Below, one piece after another: positions 11,423 to 23,879 of a stretch of DNA of 64,000 bases. The notes beneath the pieces were generated by a model, which saw nothing but the letters and a program-made list of their open reading frames with translations, was not told where the DNA came from and searched no databases. Origin of the DNA: Pascua guehoae (taxonomy: Eukaryota; Basidiomycota; Tremellomycetes; Trichosporonales; Trichosporonaceae); the NCBI GenBank assembly GCA_001600415.1, contig BCJX01000003.1, positions 124,980 through 188,979 on the forward strand, read 5' to 3'. Every line of letters starts with the position of its first letter. Positions within the stretch are counted from its first letter, which is position 1. Made by a program: the position numbers and the translations under genes.

Positions 11423-12679
11423 CGGAGCCCCAGCAGAAGGCGAAGCGTCGGCGTTGGCCGCGCTCTCGGCGGACGAGGCAGCAGAGTTCTCCCCCGCAGG
11501 AGTCTCGCTGGCAGGAGTCGCCTCCGCCGGAGTCTCGCCCGCCGGGGTCGCGCCCGCCGGAGTGTCGGCAGGCGAGGCGGCAGAGTCCTCGGCGCCCTGC
11601 GAGGCAGCAGGGTCCGAGGCGGGCTCGGTGTCTGCGGTGGGCGAGCTCGACGCGGGCGAGGCAGCAGACTCCGAGCCCGAGGCCGGGGGCGACACGTCAG
11701 AGTTGGCCGCGGCCGCGGCAGGAGGCGAGGACTTTGCGTCGGACGCCTGGGTGTCTGTCACCTGCTCGGTGCCGTCCTCAGGCAGAGGTGCAGGTGCGGG
11801 GTTGGGCTCTTCAGAGTTGCTGCTGTCGGTGTTCGAGGCACTCTTTGCGTCGTTGGAGCCGGAGGCGGCGGCCGGCGGTACTGCAGGGCCTAGGGAGAAT
11901 GAAGCGACTACGTTCTTTTGTCCCTGCCGCCCGAGTCCCGCCGTCTCCACGCTCCCCCCGAAATCCTGACCAGCGGGAGAGGTGGTGGTGGCGGTGGGAG
12001 TGTTCGACACGGGCTGCTTGCCCGATCCGTCTCCATTCAACTGCTTATCCGTCCCCGCGCTCCCAGCCGGGGTTCTGGCGCTAGACGTCGACTGAACTTG
12101 GGGTGGCTTGTCGTCGTTGACCATGCTCTGGCCTGCGCCTGAGTCCTCCGTAGGGGACCCATCCCCATCCGGGGTCGTGGGCGACGTCGACGTCGGCGGT
12201 GGGGGTGCCGAGGTCGAGGGTGGAGCAGTCACCTGTGGGGCGCTTGATCCACTGCCCTCCGGCGATGGCCCTTCTTCCGTAGGAGTCGTCTCCGACGACG
12301 TGGACTGCGCGGCCGCGGTGTTTTGGTCGTCGACCGGCGTCTCGATCGTCGTGGACGGCTCTACTTGTGCTGGGCTCGGGCTGGGCTCCCCGGACGCCTC
12401 AGAGCAGACGGGACCCGCGGGTGCCTCAATGCTTGGGTGCTCCGTGGGTGACGCCGACGCGCTGGGCACGTTGGACGAGGGTGATACGGCGCTACCACCG
12501 TGTATCATATTGCCCCAGTTTTCGGCCGTGACTTCGGCACCGCGGGCGGTGGACGTGCTCGGCTTAGGGCTCGGTTTAGGGCGGGGGCGGCACTGCCGGC
12601 GGGCCGGGGGTACTGGGCCAGCTTCGACAATAGGCAGTGCCAGAGCCGCGATGAGGGCAAAGATGGCGAGGCGGGTCAT
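11345..12679 (-). CDS. Secreted mucin-like (Ala/Ser/Thr/Pro-rich) protein ending in a NUMT-derived tail, 444 aa
   Basis: The ATG at 12679 starts a signal peptide ([20 protein letters not shown]). The rest is low-complexity Ser/Thr/Pro/Ala/Glu with repeats such as [20 protein letters not shown], typical of heavily O-mannosylated wall proteins. The only unusual element is a short basic patch after the signal peptide ([15 protein letters not shown]). The reading frame runs through ...SPSAGAP directly into the cob insertion in a non-cob frame. It gains a tail of about 25 residues beginning [14 protein letters not shown] and a TAA inside cob. No GPI signal is left. The likely original end lies beyond the insertion. 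Function unknown; a surface or secreted role is inferred from composition. Confidence 0.62.
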   Translation of the reverse strand: MTRLAIFALIAALALPIVEAGPVPPARRQCRPRPKPSPKPSTSTARGAEVTAENWGNMIHGGSAVSPSSNVPSASASPTEHPSIEAPAGPVCSEASGEPSPSPAQVEPSTTIETPVDDQNTAAAQSTSSETTPTEEGPSPEGSGSSAPQVTAPPSTSAPPPPTSTSPTTPDGDGSPTEDSGAGQSMVNDDKPPQVQSTSSARTPAGSAGTDKQLNGDGSGKQPVSNTPTATTTSPAGQDFGGSVETAGLGRQGQKNVVASFSLGPAVPPAAASGSNDAKSASNTDSSNSEEPNPAPAPLPEDGTEQVTDTQASDAKSSPPAAAAANSDVSPPASGSESAASPASSSPTADTEPASDPAASQGAEDSAASPADTPAGATPAGETPAEATPASETPAGENSAASSAESAANADASPSAGAPILLITLPTTFHPSCISYSTSNDITC

Positions 12680-13874
12680 GATCGCAACGCGAATGGGGTT
12701 TTGGTAAGGAGTGTAGACTGCTCCGTGTTTTGGGTAGATGGAAGATGGGTGGTGTGAGAAAGAGTGGAAGTGAAGCGACGAAGGAGATGGAGCCGGAGAG
12801 TTATAGGGGAGAGAGGTGGGGGGGTGGGGAGAAGGTTGGGCGAGTGTCTACATAAAGAGTTACCCAAGGCTTGAGCGGAGGGGGGTTAAACAGGTTTGAG
12901 GGTAGCCAAACTGCCTCAAAACATACCATGTGCTCGTCGTCCTTGGGCCCAGAGCAGCAGCCGCTACCTTGGGTGGGCCGAGGTCGACGACAATGACGGC
13001 GTCTTTTTGGCTAAACGGTCCTTTCCAGTCATGGAACCCACATTGGAAGTAGGGTGCATAAACATCAAGGCGGGCCAGGGACGCGAGTGGGGTCCGCAAG
13101 AGGCTCGACGCTAGAGTTTCTATGTTGGGCAAGGCGGTCAGTCCAGTCAGACTGAGCTCGATTGGGACATCTCGCTGCGCATGGCCGCGGTTCCGAGAGC
13201 GTTACAGTTGGCGCGACCCAACGCAAAGCGGACCGTTAGACGTCTCCAGGTAGCCAAAGCCCTACAGTCGCCCTGGAAATGTACTGATCCCGAGCCGAGA
13301 GGATGCTGGCGACACGTCCGATGTGCGACTCTCGTAACTTTCTCAAAGCAAGGTTGGACGATGATCAAATGAGTATTACCAGAACAGACGCCGTTCGTCA
13401 GGTCCGACGTTTCAGCCCGCCACAAGTGCCACATGAGCCGCACACTGGGAGGCCCCTTTGGGGATCCAGAGTTTGGGAGTGACGTTAAATATGCAGTGCC
13501 TGTTCCTGGCTCTCACAAAACCCCGCGCCGACCACGCGTCCTCCTGTCGGCCGACGATGCAAGGAGGGCTGTTGATGGCGTCTGGCCCCATCCTCCCAGC
13601 TTACCACACCCAGGGACTCGGCGGCTCATCTCATGCGACTCAAACGAGGAACTGGGACCTCTGCCGCGCGGAGTACCATCTTTTTACGTCAGCTGCTTGT
13701 CCACCGATCGCGATTCGGGTACCTCCTGCTGTACGACGGGGTACCTACAAACAGCGGTAAATACATAGGGGTAGCTGCGTCGGGAGCGATGTTGACACAT
13801 GCACGTTTCATGGTGTTGGCTACATGGAGGCCACAAATGCTGTACAACACGACCTACTCGCTATCACCATGCTG
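12680..13874. other. Intergenic: promoter of the mucin-like gene and 3' side of VPS72
   Basis: Purine-rich plus strand near 12720-12900 fits a pyrimidine-rich leader of the minus-strand gene. No coding signal supported. Confidence 0.4.
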
Positions 13875-16316
13875 TCACCTCCTCCGCTTGCTCTTTGTTT
13901 TGGACTTCTTTGCTGGCCGCGGCGCGTCCTTGCCTTTCGTCCCCGCGACGCTATCGCCCCGGTCTCCCCTGGACTTGCGTTTTGTAGACCTGGAAGATTT
14001 GGTAGTCGCTTTTGGGGTCGGGGCCTCGTCGACTTCGATGGGCTCGGATCCCTCCTCTTCCTGCCCTCCGTCCTGTCCAACGAGCTCCTCTGCATCTGGC
14101 TCCTCTGGCGCAGCCGGGACCTCCTTCCCTCCTAACCATCCACGCGCACACGCCTCCCGCCAGCCCGGAATGTCGTCAACACCGTCCGCGGCCGCATCGG
14201 CCTCGCCGCCAGCCCACCATCCACCCGGCGTCCAAACATAACGCTGGTTCAATACTGCCTCGAGTGTCTTGTAGCTCTCCTGTGACGAGTACGGCACCAT
14301 CGACGACGGGTGCCTGTACTTCGCCGGCAGACCGGTCAAGGGATCAGTGGGCGGTTTCCGGTCTGGGGTGTCAGTGAATGAAGCAGAGACACAAATAAAC
14401 CAAGGCGTCCAAGGAACAAAGGTCCTTGACATGTCGCGTATATCGTGCACGACACTTGCGACGCGTCGCTGTACGGCCTACTCACAGATGGGTCGGTTAC
14501 GCGCGGGAATGACCTTGACGTCTGACCAGTCGACGTGGTCGCCGAGAATAAGCTGCATCTCTGCAGGAAGTCCACCGGGGACTTGAGAGAGAATGAGATA
14601 GTTGCGCATATACTGCGAAGTGCCGGCATCGGCATCGGCGTCCACGGCCGTTGGCGATGCAGATGGTTTCCGAGGTTCAGCAGGCTTGTCCGTTTGTTTG
14701 CTTGCCGCCGAGTCGACGACCGGTTCGTTGGGAGGAACGGCAGCGGCGGAAGCGTCGGACGCGTCCGGGCCGACTTTGACAGCTGGTGCAAGCCCGGGGG
14801 TATCCGCGGAAGAAGGGCCTGTCTGCGTCGTGGCCTGGTTGGCGGCGGTTGTGGTCGCTGGAGTGGGGATCGCCGCTTCGGGTCCTGCTTCTGGCAGCAC
14901 GGCATTCGCATCCTTTGGTGAGTCGGAAGGATGGGCTGGCTGTGGAGCAGGCAGGGTGGCGGTGAGCCTGGCGGGCTCCGAGCTCTCAGTGATAACCTGA
15001 GCGTCTTTGTTCGTTTCGCCTGCCTCGCGAGGTGCGGTGGTCGAAGTGCCTTCAGCTCTAGAGGGAGGTTCGCCGTCTTTTGTCGTGTCTGGGGCAACAT
15101 CAGACGAAGTCGCCTGCCCATCCTGGCCGCTTTGTGACGCGGTGGCCGGTGTAGGAGGCTCCCCACTAGGAGTTTGTACCTCCACGGGAGCAACGGGTGT
15201 TGGGAACTCTCCTTGCGACTCGCCATTCGCCGCCGCCTTGTCCACCGCAGCCCCAGCAGCGGGAGCTTCACTTTCTGGGACACCCGCTGCTAATGGATCA
15301 CGCGCGGGTGTCTCTGTGACAGTTTGAGATGCCGTGGCGGTGTCCACAGGTCCGTCTGGGGTCTTCTCCTTCACCGCATCCTTAGAGTCTTCCTCACCAT
15401 CCCCTTCCTGCTTCTCATCTCCATTCTCCTCGCCCACCACCTCGACGAGCTTTCCGACCGTCCTCGACACCCACGTCCATCGGGGTCCCCTCACACGCTT
15501 CCTTCCCACTCTCCGAAGCTCGCGCTTCTCTTCCTCCTTCCTGAGCCAGTCGGTGAGGGCCTCCTTATTCCTCTCCTCCTCCTCAAGCGCGGCAGCAATG
15601 AGCTCTGCTTGGGTCATGGGCCTCGCGCCACGAACTTCGCCAGTCTGGTGCTGTGGCTTTCGTCCCTTCTTGCTCGCGGCAATAGCTGCGCGCTCTTGTC
15701 GCTCCTTTTCGCGCAGCGCCTCTTCACCCGCGAGTGTTGACGCTCGAAGGTTGGACCGGCGTGCCTCTGAACGGTGCAGGCGCTTCTCCTCGCGCTTCTT
15801 CTTCCGGATCTCCAGTACGAGCGTCGACGGTGCCATCTTGTTCGGGTCCATTGATGGGTCCAGCATAGCAAGCGCTTCGTTGGAGAAGGTTGGTTGTGAC
15901 GAGCGTGGGGCCTTTACCACTGGTGCAAATCCCTTGGACGCCTTGGCCTTGTTGGCCTGTTATCAGCTGCGTGCCGAGAATGGAATCCCACCTGTCGCTC
16001 CTCTCTTCGCAGGGCCCGCTCTTGAGCCTCTTCATCATCAATCTCCTCGTCCGTATCTGCAAACTCGTCCAGAAAGACGTCACGCATTTCGGCTGTCATT
16101 AGCAGTAGATATGGGTGGATTACCCACCCGGCTGCTCAAAGTCGGCGTCATCCTCGTCCTCGGCGAACAGCTCATCTTCCTCCTGCTCCTTGTGCGCCTT
16201 CTCGAGCAGCTCGCGCATGCTATACCGTCAGCGTAGCTTGCAGTAACATGTTGCATGGCTCACCGGTTGCCCGCAGTGCTGCGTTTGGCACGCCCCGTCG
16301 TGACGGTCTCATGCAT
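13875..16316 (-). CDS. VPS72: VPS72/SWC2 (YL1), H2A.Z chaperone subunit of the SWR1 complex, five exons
   Basis: Exon 1 from the ATG at 16316 and exon 2 splice to give TGRAKRSTAGNRMRELLEKA, followed by an acidic DELFAEDEDDADFEQ tract, the YL1 N-terminal H2A.Z-H2B binding region. Exon 3 gives DVFLDEFADTDEEIDDEE. The large exon 4 carries a basic helix region (RKKKREEKRLHRSEARRSN), the PMTQAELIAAALEEEERNKE box, and a long Pro/Ala/Thr-rich linker of about 300 residues that is longer than in most homologs. The last exon has the YL1_C signature DPLTGLPAKYRHP, then a highly basic tail (STKRKSRGDRG...KKSKTKSKRRR) that looks like a nuclear localisation or DNA-binding extension. Nuclear; loads H2A.Z into chromatin. 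Confidence 0.88.
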
Positions 16317-17716
16317 GGTACGCTTCGTGTCGTGTGTAGAGTGCGAAAGTGGGATGGTGTTGGTGTGAGTGCGAAGGATGCCAACTTCGTCACTGCACGC
16401 GACGTCAACATGGCTTGATATGAAAACAATTGTGTGGCATTTTGGTCCCGAGTGTGGCGAAACGTGCCATGTGATAACTGCTGACCAACTACTTTTCACG
16501 GCATACAGTTCTCATGCATAGCTTACACCTGTATGACCTGCTGCAAGTCACAGTGTGCAAACGTGGCTCGAATAGATGTCAGACTGCTTGTGCATCGTCT
16601 ATGATAAGAAGAACCACGGTTTCTCGACAGGCGGCTTTCATACGCCCAGTGCTGCCCAACCACGCTTGCCATAAACGGATGACGTATCGTTGCTCTCGTA
16701 GCCCTTGTCGTGGCTCCAATATGAGCGGTCCAACGACGGATGCGGGCAACATCCTACTCCACGTGCAGCTGTTGACCTGGTGAAACAATCTCAGGTGTAG
16801 CAGCACTATTGTGGTCCAAACTTGAGTCTCCCAGCCCTCCATCGGCACCGGCAGGAGTCGATACAGCCTTCTGCATGTCAGCCGCTCAACAAAGCGGTTC
16901 GTTCGACCGTATTGGCAATTCAGGACATCGTGTGGATGGGTTGTTGGTAGATTAGGTCCTCCGCTACTGTGAGAAATGGTAATGGTAGCAACAGCACTGG
17001 CCCAATTCAGTAGGAGTCAGTCAGTGCGCGGGGACGGACGCTTTCGCGGCCTCTGCAGTGACGGTTGTGGCGCATGGCGTCCAATAAATGAACGAGAGCG
17101 ACCCTCAATAAATCTCAGTGGGCGGCCCACATGGGGCTGCTACGCGGGTTCTCGGATATGAGCGGGATCAAATCGAGGCACGTTTGTTCCGTGCCACGGA
17201 TGCGCTTCTGCTGGTTGACAACTTCTTCCCAGAGGACAAGAATCTCAGCAGTTGGTATGCAGCAATGATGTAGATAGATGTCGTAGAGGACACCTGGGAC
17301 GTTCTTGACGTCGAGTCGCACGGAGCACGGATCCGGGCGGCGAGAGTGGAGGAGGCGCATTGGTATCATGTGCTCCAGCGCGGTATGCCCATATGCCCAA
17401 AGCGTCGCGAAAAAGGGGCAATCTGGCTGCAGACTGGCAAATCTGGAAGGCACAAATGGCTCAATGTGCCACAAAAAAAACACCGCGGTTTCCGCCGCTT
17501 TTTCGCCCAGCCAGACCCACCCACGCCACTGGTCGATGCCCTGCTGGCTGGCCACCCCCTCCCCGGCCGCTGCAGATTCTTGTGCTTGCTCATCCATCTC
17601 TCCTCCTCAACTGCACCACTCTGTGCTTGGTCCATATCTTTGTGACCACACTCTCTTTCTCGGCACTCGCCATCCCCTCTTTGAAAACCGAAAACTCGTA
17701 AAAAAAAACAGTCAAA
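16317..17716. other. Intergenic between VPS72 and EF2 (divergent promoters)
   Basis: The segment immediately upstream of EF2 (17570-17716) is pyrimidine-rich and ends in an A-rich leader, as expected for a strongly expressed gene. A 160-codon minus-strand ORF at 17115-17597 shows no family motifs and is not called. Confidence 0.45.
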
Positions 17717-20700
17717 ATGGTGCGTTCAGCGCCCATGGGGTTGCGATGATATCTGAGATGGCAAACACTGACGCTCGCAGGTCAAGTGAGTTGTCGCTCG
17801 CAGTTCGGAACAGTCTCGCCACTCTGCCTTGGATGTCGGTGATCTTTGGAAGGATTGCGATCAGTTGTGGTGTCTGAGAGCCCCGTCACGGCCTGCGGGA
17901 AGGCGAGAGAGACTTTTGGTGTCGGTTCATGGTGGCTTTTGCTGCAGAGTTCGGGAGGGGTCCGCTGGCCGCTGGGAGACCGACCTGTGATGATCTGTGG
18001 GGCTATCGGGGCGACGAGAAATCTTCATGATGGTCGTGCCCCATGAGGATCATTGCGAAAGAGGGATCCGCGCACCGACGGTCATTGCGTGCAGTGGGGG
18101 CCTGTGCTGGTCACTTGAGCCCACTGTCGTGTTATCCCCTGGCTCCAACTAAGTCGGCCTCTTCGCCTTATCCTTCTTCGCCTTATCCTGTGTCCATGAT
18201 ACGGTCGCCACTTGTGCTCGTCCATCCCAGATACACATGTGTACCCATCTTCACATTCGTACTGGGTGGATGACAAATGTTTTGGCCACTCTTGTTCTGC
18301 TCGACAGTGGTGGCTATGGACAACCCTCGACTCTCGTACTGCCGACCCCTATCTTCATAGCGAGGATGCTTGCTGACAAACTCTAGCTTCACCATTGACG
18401 AGATCCGTGAGCTCATGTGAGTACCCACGTTTAGGGTTCCATGGCCAAGAGCATTGCTGACGAGTCTAGGGACAAGCCGACCAACATCCGTAACATGTCG
18501 GTCATTGCCCACGTCGACCACGGCAAGTCCACCCTTACCGACTCGCTTGTCTCCAAGGCTGGTATCATTGCTGGTGCCAAGGCCGGTGAGATGCGTTTCA
18601 CCGACACTCGGTAAGTATGGCTGCTGTTTGTATTGATATAGAACCGCCTGACGCTCTACAGTCAGGATGAAATCGACCGTGGTATCACCATCAAGTCGAC
18701 TGCTATCTCGATGTACTTCCCCCTCCCCAAGGAGGACGTCGCCGACGTCAAGCAGAAGACTGAGGGTGAGTACACTCTTCAAAGAGTTTGCAGACTGTGG
18801 CACCGCCGATCCTGCCACAAACCCTAAATTCATACTGATACAACAGGCAACGAGTTCCTTGTCAACCTGATCGACTCGCCCGGTCACGTCGACTTCTCGT
18901 CCGAGGTCACTGCCGCTCTCCGTGTCACCGACGGTGCCCTTGTCGTCGTTGACTGCGTTGAGGGTGTCTGTGTCCAGACCGAGACTGTCCTTCGTCAGTC
19001 GCTCACTGAGCGTGTCAAGCCCGTCCTTGTCATCAACAAGGTCGACCGTGCGCTTCTCGAGCTCCAGGTCACCAAGGAGGACCTTTACCAGTCCTTCTCG
19101 CGTACCGTCGAGTCGGTCAACGTCATCATCTCGACCTACGCCGACCCCGTCCTCGGCGACGTCCAGGTCTACCCCGACCAGGGTACCGTTGCGTTCGGCT
19201 CGGGTCTCCACGGCTGGGCCTTCACCCTCCGCAACTTTGCCACCCGTTACGCCAAGAAGTTCGGTGTCGACAAGAACAAGCTGATGCCCAAGCTCTGGGG
19301 CGACAACTACTTCAACCCCAAGACCAAGAAGTGGTCCAAGAAGGAGGACAAGGGCACCGAGCGTGCGTTCAACATGTTCGTTCTTGACCCCATCTTCCGC
19401 ATCTTCGACTCGATCATGAACTTCAAGAAGGACGAGATCCCCACTCTCCTTGAGAAGCTCGACATCAAGCTTTCTTCGGACGAGAAGGACCTCGAGGGCA
19501 AGCAGCTCCTCAAGGTTGTCATGAAGAAGTTCCTTCCCGCCGGTGACGCCCTTCTTGAGATGATTGTCATCAACCTCCCCTCGCCCCAGACCGCCCAGAA
19601 GTACCGTGTCGAGACCCTCTACGAGGGCCCCATGGACGACGAGTCGGCCATTGCCATCCGTGACTGCGACCCCAAGGGTCCCCTCATGGTCTACATCTCG
19701 AAGATGGTCCCCACCTCGGACAAGGGCCGCTTCTACGCCTTCGGCCGTGTCTTCTCGGGCACTGTCTCGTCGGGCCCCAAGGTCCGTATCCAGGGCCCCA
19801 ACTTCGTTCCCGGCTCCAAGACCGACTCGGTTATCAAGTCGATCCAGCGTACCGTCCTCATGATGGGCCGTACCGTCGAGTCGATCGAGGACTGCCCTGC
19901 CGGTAACATTGTCGGTCTCGTTGGTGTCGACCAGTTCCTCCTCAAGTCGGGTACCATTACCACCTCGGAGACTGCCCACAACATGAAGGTCATGAAGTTC
20001 TCGGTCTCGCCCGTCGTCCAGGTTGCCGTCGAGTGCAAGAACGCCTCGGACCTCCCCAAGCTTGTCGAGGGTCTTAAGCGTCTCTCCAAGTCTGACCCCT
20101 GTGTCAAGACCTGGATGGGTGAGACTGGTGAGATTATCGTCGCTGGTGCCGGTGAGCTCCACCTCGAGATCTGTCTCCAGGACCTCGAGAACGACCACGC
20201 CGGTGTTCCCCTCCGCAAGTCGGACCCCGTTGTCGGCTACCGTGAGACTGTCCAGGCCGAGTCGTCGATGATTGCGCTCTCCAAGTCGCAGAACAAGCAC
20301 AACCGTCTCTGGGTCAAGGCCGACCCTCTTGACGAGGAGCTTACCAAGGACATTGAGGAGGGCCGTGTCGCTCCTCGTGACGACCCCAAGACCCGTGCTC
20401 GTTACCTCGCCGACACCTACGGCTGGGACGTTACCGACGCCCGTAAGATCTGGTGCTTCGGCCCCGACACCACCGGCCCCAACCTCTTCATCGACGCCTC
20501 GAAGGGTGTTCAGTACATGAACGAAATCAAGGACTCGGTCGTCGCCGCCTTCCAGTGGGCCACCAAGGAGGGTGCCGTCGCTGAGGAGCCCATGCGTGGT
20601 ATCCGCTTCTCCATCCTCGACTGCACGCTCCACACCGACGCTATCCACCGTGGTGGTGGTCAGATCATCCCCACTGCTCGTCGTGTCTGCTACGCCGCGC

Positions 20701-21616
20701 AGCTTCTCGCCAAGCCCGGTCTCCAGGAGCCCATGTTCCTCGTCGAGATTGCGTGCCCCGAGTCGGCCCAGGGTGGTGTCTACTCGGTTCTCAACGTCCG
20801 TCGTGGCCAGGTCTTCTCGGCCGAGCAGCGCCCCGGTACCCCCATGTACACCATGAAGGGTGAGTTTGAATTTTGGAGGTGGAGGTTGCCGCATGTGGCG
20901 GAATTTGCTCCCGCTCCGGAATTTTGCTTCCGAGTGTGGCACCTCCTCCACCTCATCGCCATACGCGACCATTGCTAACAATCACAGCTTACCTCCCCGT
21001 CGCCGAGTCGTTCGGTAAGCCCAGCACCTGATCGAGCCTCCCCAGCCCTATGCTGACGTCACAGGCTTCAACGCCGACCTTCGTGCCGCCACCGGTGGTC
21101 AGGTGAGTCATCCCCCTCATCCACTCCTCCTCAACCTCTCCCTCTTCTGTCCTTCACCTCTAGCCCTTCTCGACTTGTACAGACCGCTGACTATCACCAG
21201 GCCTTCCCCCAGGCAGTGTTCGACCACTGGAGTCTTTTGGGCGGTAAGTTGAAGGAATTTTTCGCGTTTTTTTAACGTTTCTCGACGTTGTCAAGCCATT
21301 CTTGACCACTTTTCCACTCTTCCTTCGATGCCCTTCGCTAACCAAGCAGGTGACGCCTCGGACAAGACTTCGAAGGTTGCTGATCTTGCTGTTAAGATCC
21401 GCACTCGCAAGGGGTGAGCTAGCCAATGGAGATGTTTGGAGTGGTGTAGAGCGATCTGCTCGTCTTCTGAACCGTCCCGGATGTTCTCCAGTTCCTCCCG
21501 CACAAATGTTCTTCACTGACATGCAGTCTCAAGCCCGATGTGCCTACCTACGACCAGTACTACGATAAGGTAATTTCCGATTTCCCGTGCAGTTTGTTGA
21601 CAATGAACAGCTCTAA
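17717..21616 (+). CDS. EF2: Translation elongation factor 2 (ribosomal translocase), 12 coding exons, 838 aa
   Basis: Exons 17717-17719, 17781-17785, 18387-18416, 18470-18610, 18662-18765, 18847-20859, 20988-21014, 21065-21102, 21201-21243, 21350-21413, 21527-21569 and 21611-21616 total 2517 nt, exactly 839 codons, matching the usual EF2 length. The start assembles as ATG, GTCAA, C..., giving [12 protein letters not shown]. GTPase motifs: AHVDHGKST (G1), DRGITIKST (G2), DSPGHVDF (G3), NKVDR (G4). A C-terminal Leu-stop exon gives the conserved YYDKL end. The diphthamide loop is inside the big exon. Cytosolic GTPase that moves tRNA-mRNA on the ribosome. Strong codon bias (C-ending codons) shows high expression and creates a 932-codon antisense ORF that is an artefact. 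Intron 2 is 601 nt, far longer than the others. Confidence 0.98.
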
Positions 21617-23879
21617 GCGGTCCCGGGACGCTCCCGAGCTCGGCATATTGGTAGACGAGGTTGGAGGACATCCCTTGGTGTCAAACTCCGTGTTTGGCGT
21701 AGTCGGTCCGTCGCAGGTACTGTCCTGTACCCCCATAGGCGATGAACACGTGATTCTGGCAGCCTGTGACTGGTTTGTGTCGATTTTGCATGATTCAGCG
21801 CGTGTTTGGAGCTCGAAGTCGTTGTGTGAAGTGAAAAGGAGAGGTGCCACAAGCTCTGTGGTGATCGTCGAGATTTTGCTTCCGTCTACCACGTGACTCT
21901 CGTCCACATGGCTCACACATGGCTCTCTCCGGGGGCCCCATTCAGGGGTGCTGTTGCCTGAGTGCCTGACCATCAGACCCGCCATGGCCCGTTGCGCGCA
22001 TCACGGCTGACATCGGCATGGTCGGCGTGGGTGCGAGGATCTGATGACGTCCACCCCTTTCAGCCTGTTCGAATGCTAAGCTGCTCGTCAACAATGTCTG
22101 GGAGATACCGCCGTTTACTACGGTCAGGATCAACGGCGTGGGTATACCCCGCCATCGGAAGGGCGATAAACAACACATCTGTGCATTGGAAAGCCATCGT
22201 TCAAGATAGCAACCAGTTGAAGTTGAAGGTCAAAGTTGGGAATGGCACTACCACACAGTCAGCCTGGAGAGACATTTACAATGGGCCACACCACCGAGCA
22301 GATTTAAGCAGAGTACGTCAGAAACATCGGCCGCAGTCTCTTCAAACACCATCGACGTGTTAGAGTCTTCAACGGCGTTCGTGTCTCCCATTTTCACCGC
22401 CTTAGCCTGACAGGCTGACAAATAGCTCGCAGATCTCGTTGTCGATCCCCCTTATTGTCATCGTCGGTGCTGCCATTTGATGCAGGTATCAAGCTGCGCT
22501 AATGGGTTTGCACAACATCGCCTCTCTGAACTGGCAGAAAGTGAGGGCCTTCCTTCCTCACACCGTTCTGCCCGCCCAGCCTCAAGACGTCGCCAAACGG
22601 TATAGGGGCTGCGGAATCGCCTTCGAGTCCTCTGATGTCATATCCCAACCGCCAATTCTACTCGTAACACGCTTCTCCCATACCCCAAGCCGGAACAGCG
22701 GGCTAGCACAGCCTAAAGCTAACAACCTACAATTGAACACGGATGCCACAGACATGCTGAGCCCGCTGTTGACGGGGAAGGGCCAGATCAGGGTGTGGGG
22801 TGTACGTGCCGTGCTTCATTTGCCCCTGATGTGCGTCATATAGCCGCTGATACCCGACAGGCAACCCAACCACCTTGAGAGCGGGCGATCCTGGGTCGGT
22901 GTCAGAATGTAAAGATCGATTCTCTACAATGTGAGTGGGGGAATGAAGGGACAGGAAGGCAGTGCAAGAAGTTGCCCGCCTGGCAAATGGCGTGTGGAAG
23001 GATAACGGAAGAGAAGATGAAGGAGAGTTTGGTGATATGCGACTCTTGTCGACAGGCAAATGATACCCCCGCACAATCAGGTGACATAACGAGTTACAAA
23101 ACACTAGTGGCACGCGACCCACTGGACGCGCCCGATACAACTAGCCAACTGGACATTTAGGCCACTGAAAGCCCCATGGGAAGAGAAATATACCTCTACA
23201 CCCTCCCCAGCTCCAGACATACACGGAGCCGTCAGAGGCTTTCATTGACACTCTTTTAACAGAAGCACCTCCTCGTAGACGAGATGGGCTGGCAAAGAGA
23301 ATGAGCTGGGAGGGCGGTGCTTCCTCAGAATTGAAAGGTAATGAGCTCATATATCCATGGTCAAGCAGAATGAAATAAGCGGGAAACGAGGAGACGAAAG
23401 GACGAAGCAGGGCTGCTTGGATTGAAGTAGGGAAGAGCTTACGAACGGTGGAGATGTCTGAGTTAATCATGGAGGGAAGACTTTGCAAAGAGAATTTTGT
23501 AGGTGTCACATACGCGTCTTCCCGTTCTGGCTTATGGGACCAGAGGGGGGGAGGGGGAAGAGAGGGGGAACACACAGCGAGACACACATACATCTAACTC
23601 TACTGTTATGAACCCTCAGCATCCGCTCGTCTCAAATTGAAGTTACCACTGTCGTTTACCAGTCCAAGCCGTGTCTTGGGACCCAAGTACTGATGAACAC
23701 GGGGGAAGAAGTCTGGCCAAACACGTGCTAGTCAGCAATTTCCCGACAGCTGATGATGAAGACTCCGAGCGTTGGTGCACGTTGAAGTACACAGTGAAGG
23801 AGGGCACGAAGAAGTATCGGTGCGACAACCCATTGCATCCGTCAACTGAGCGGTACGTAAAAGCTCCCTATTATCCTCT
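21617..23879. other. 2.2 kb region without a supported gene, between EF2 and the accessory region
   Basis: Only short overlapping ORFs. It marks the transition from conserved genes to the degraded family block. The EF2 3' UTR occupies the start. Confidence 0.4.

Noticed and set aside
17115..17597. 160-codon minus ORF upstream of EF2
   Set aside because: Overlaps the EF2 promoter and leader, has no family motif, and composition follows the pyrimidine-rich leader.
17988..18050. Possible C/D-box snoRNA in EF2 intron 2 (GTGATGA motif)
   Set aside because: No CTGA box at the expected distance and no terminal stem seen.
18183..20981. 932-codon open frame on the minus strand, opposite EF2
   Set aside because: It mirrors EF2 codon bias (C-ending codons avoid antisense stops). 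The plus strand encodes a complete, conserved EF2 with correct splicing.
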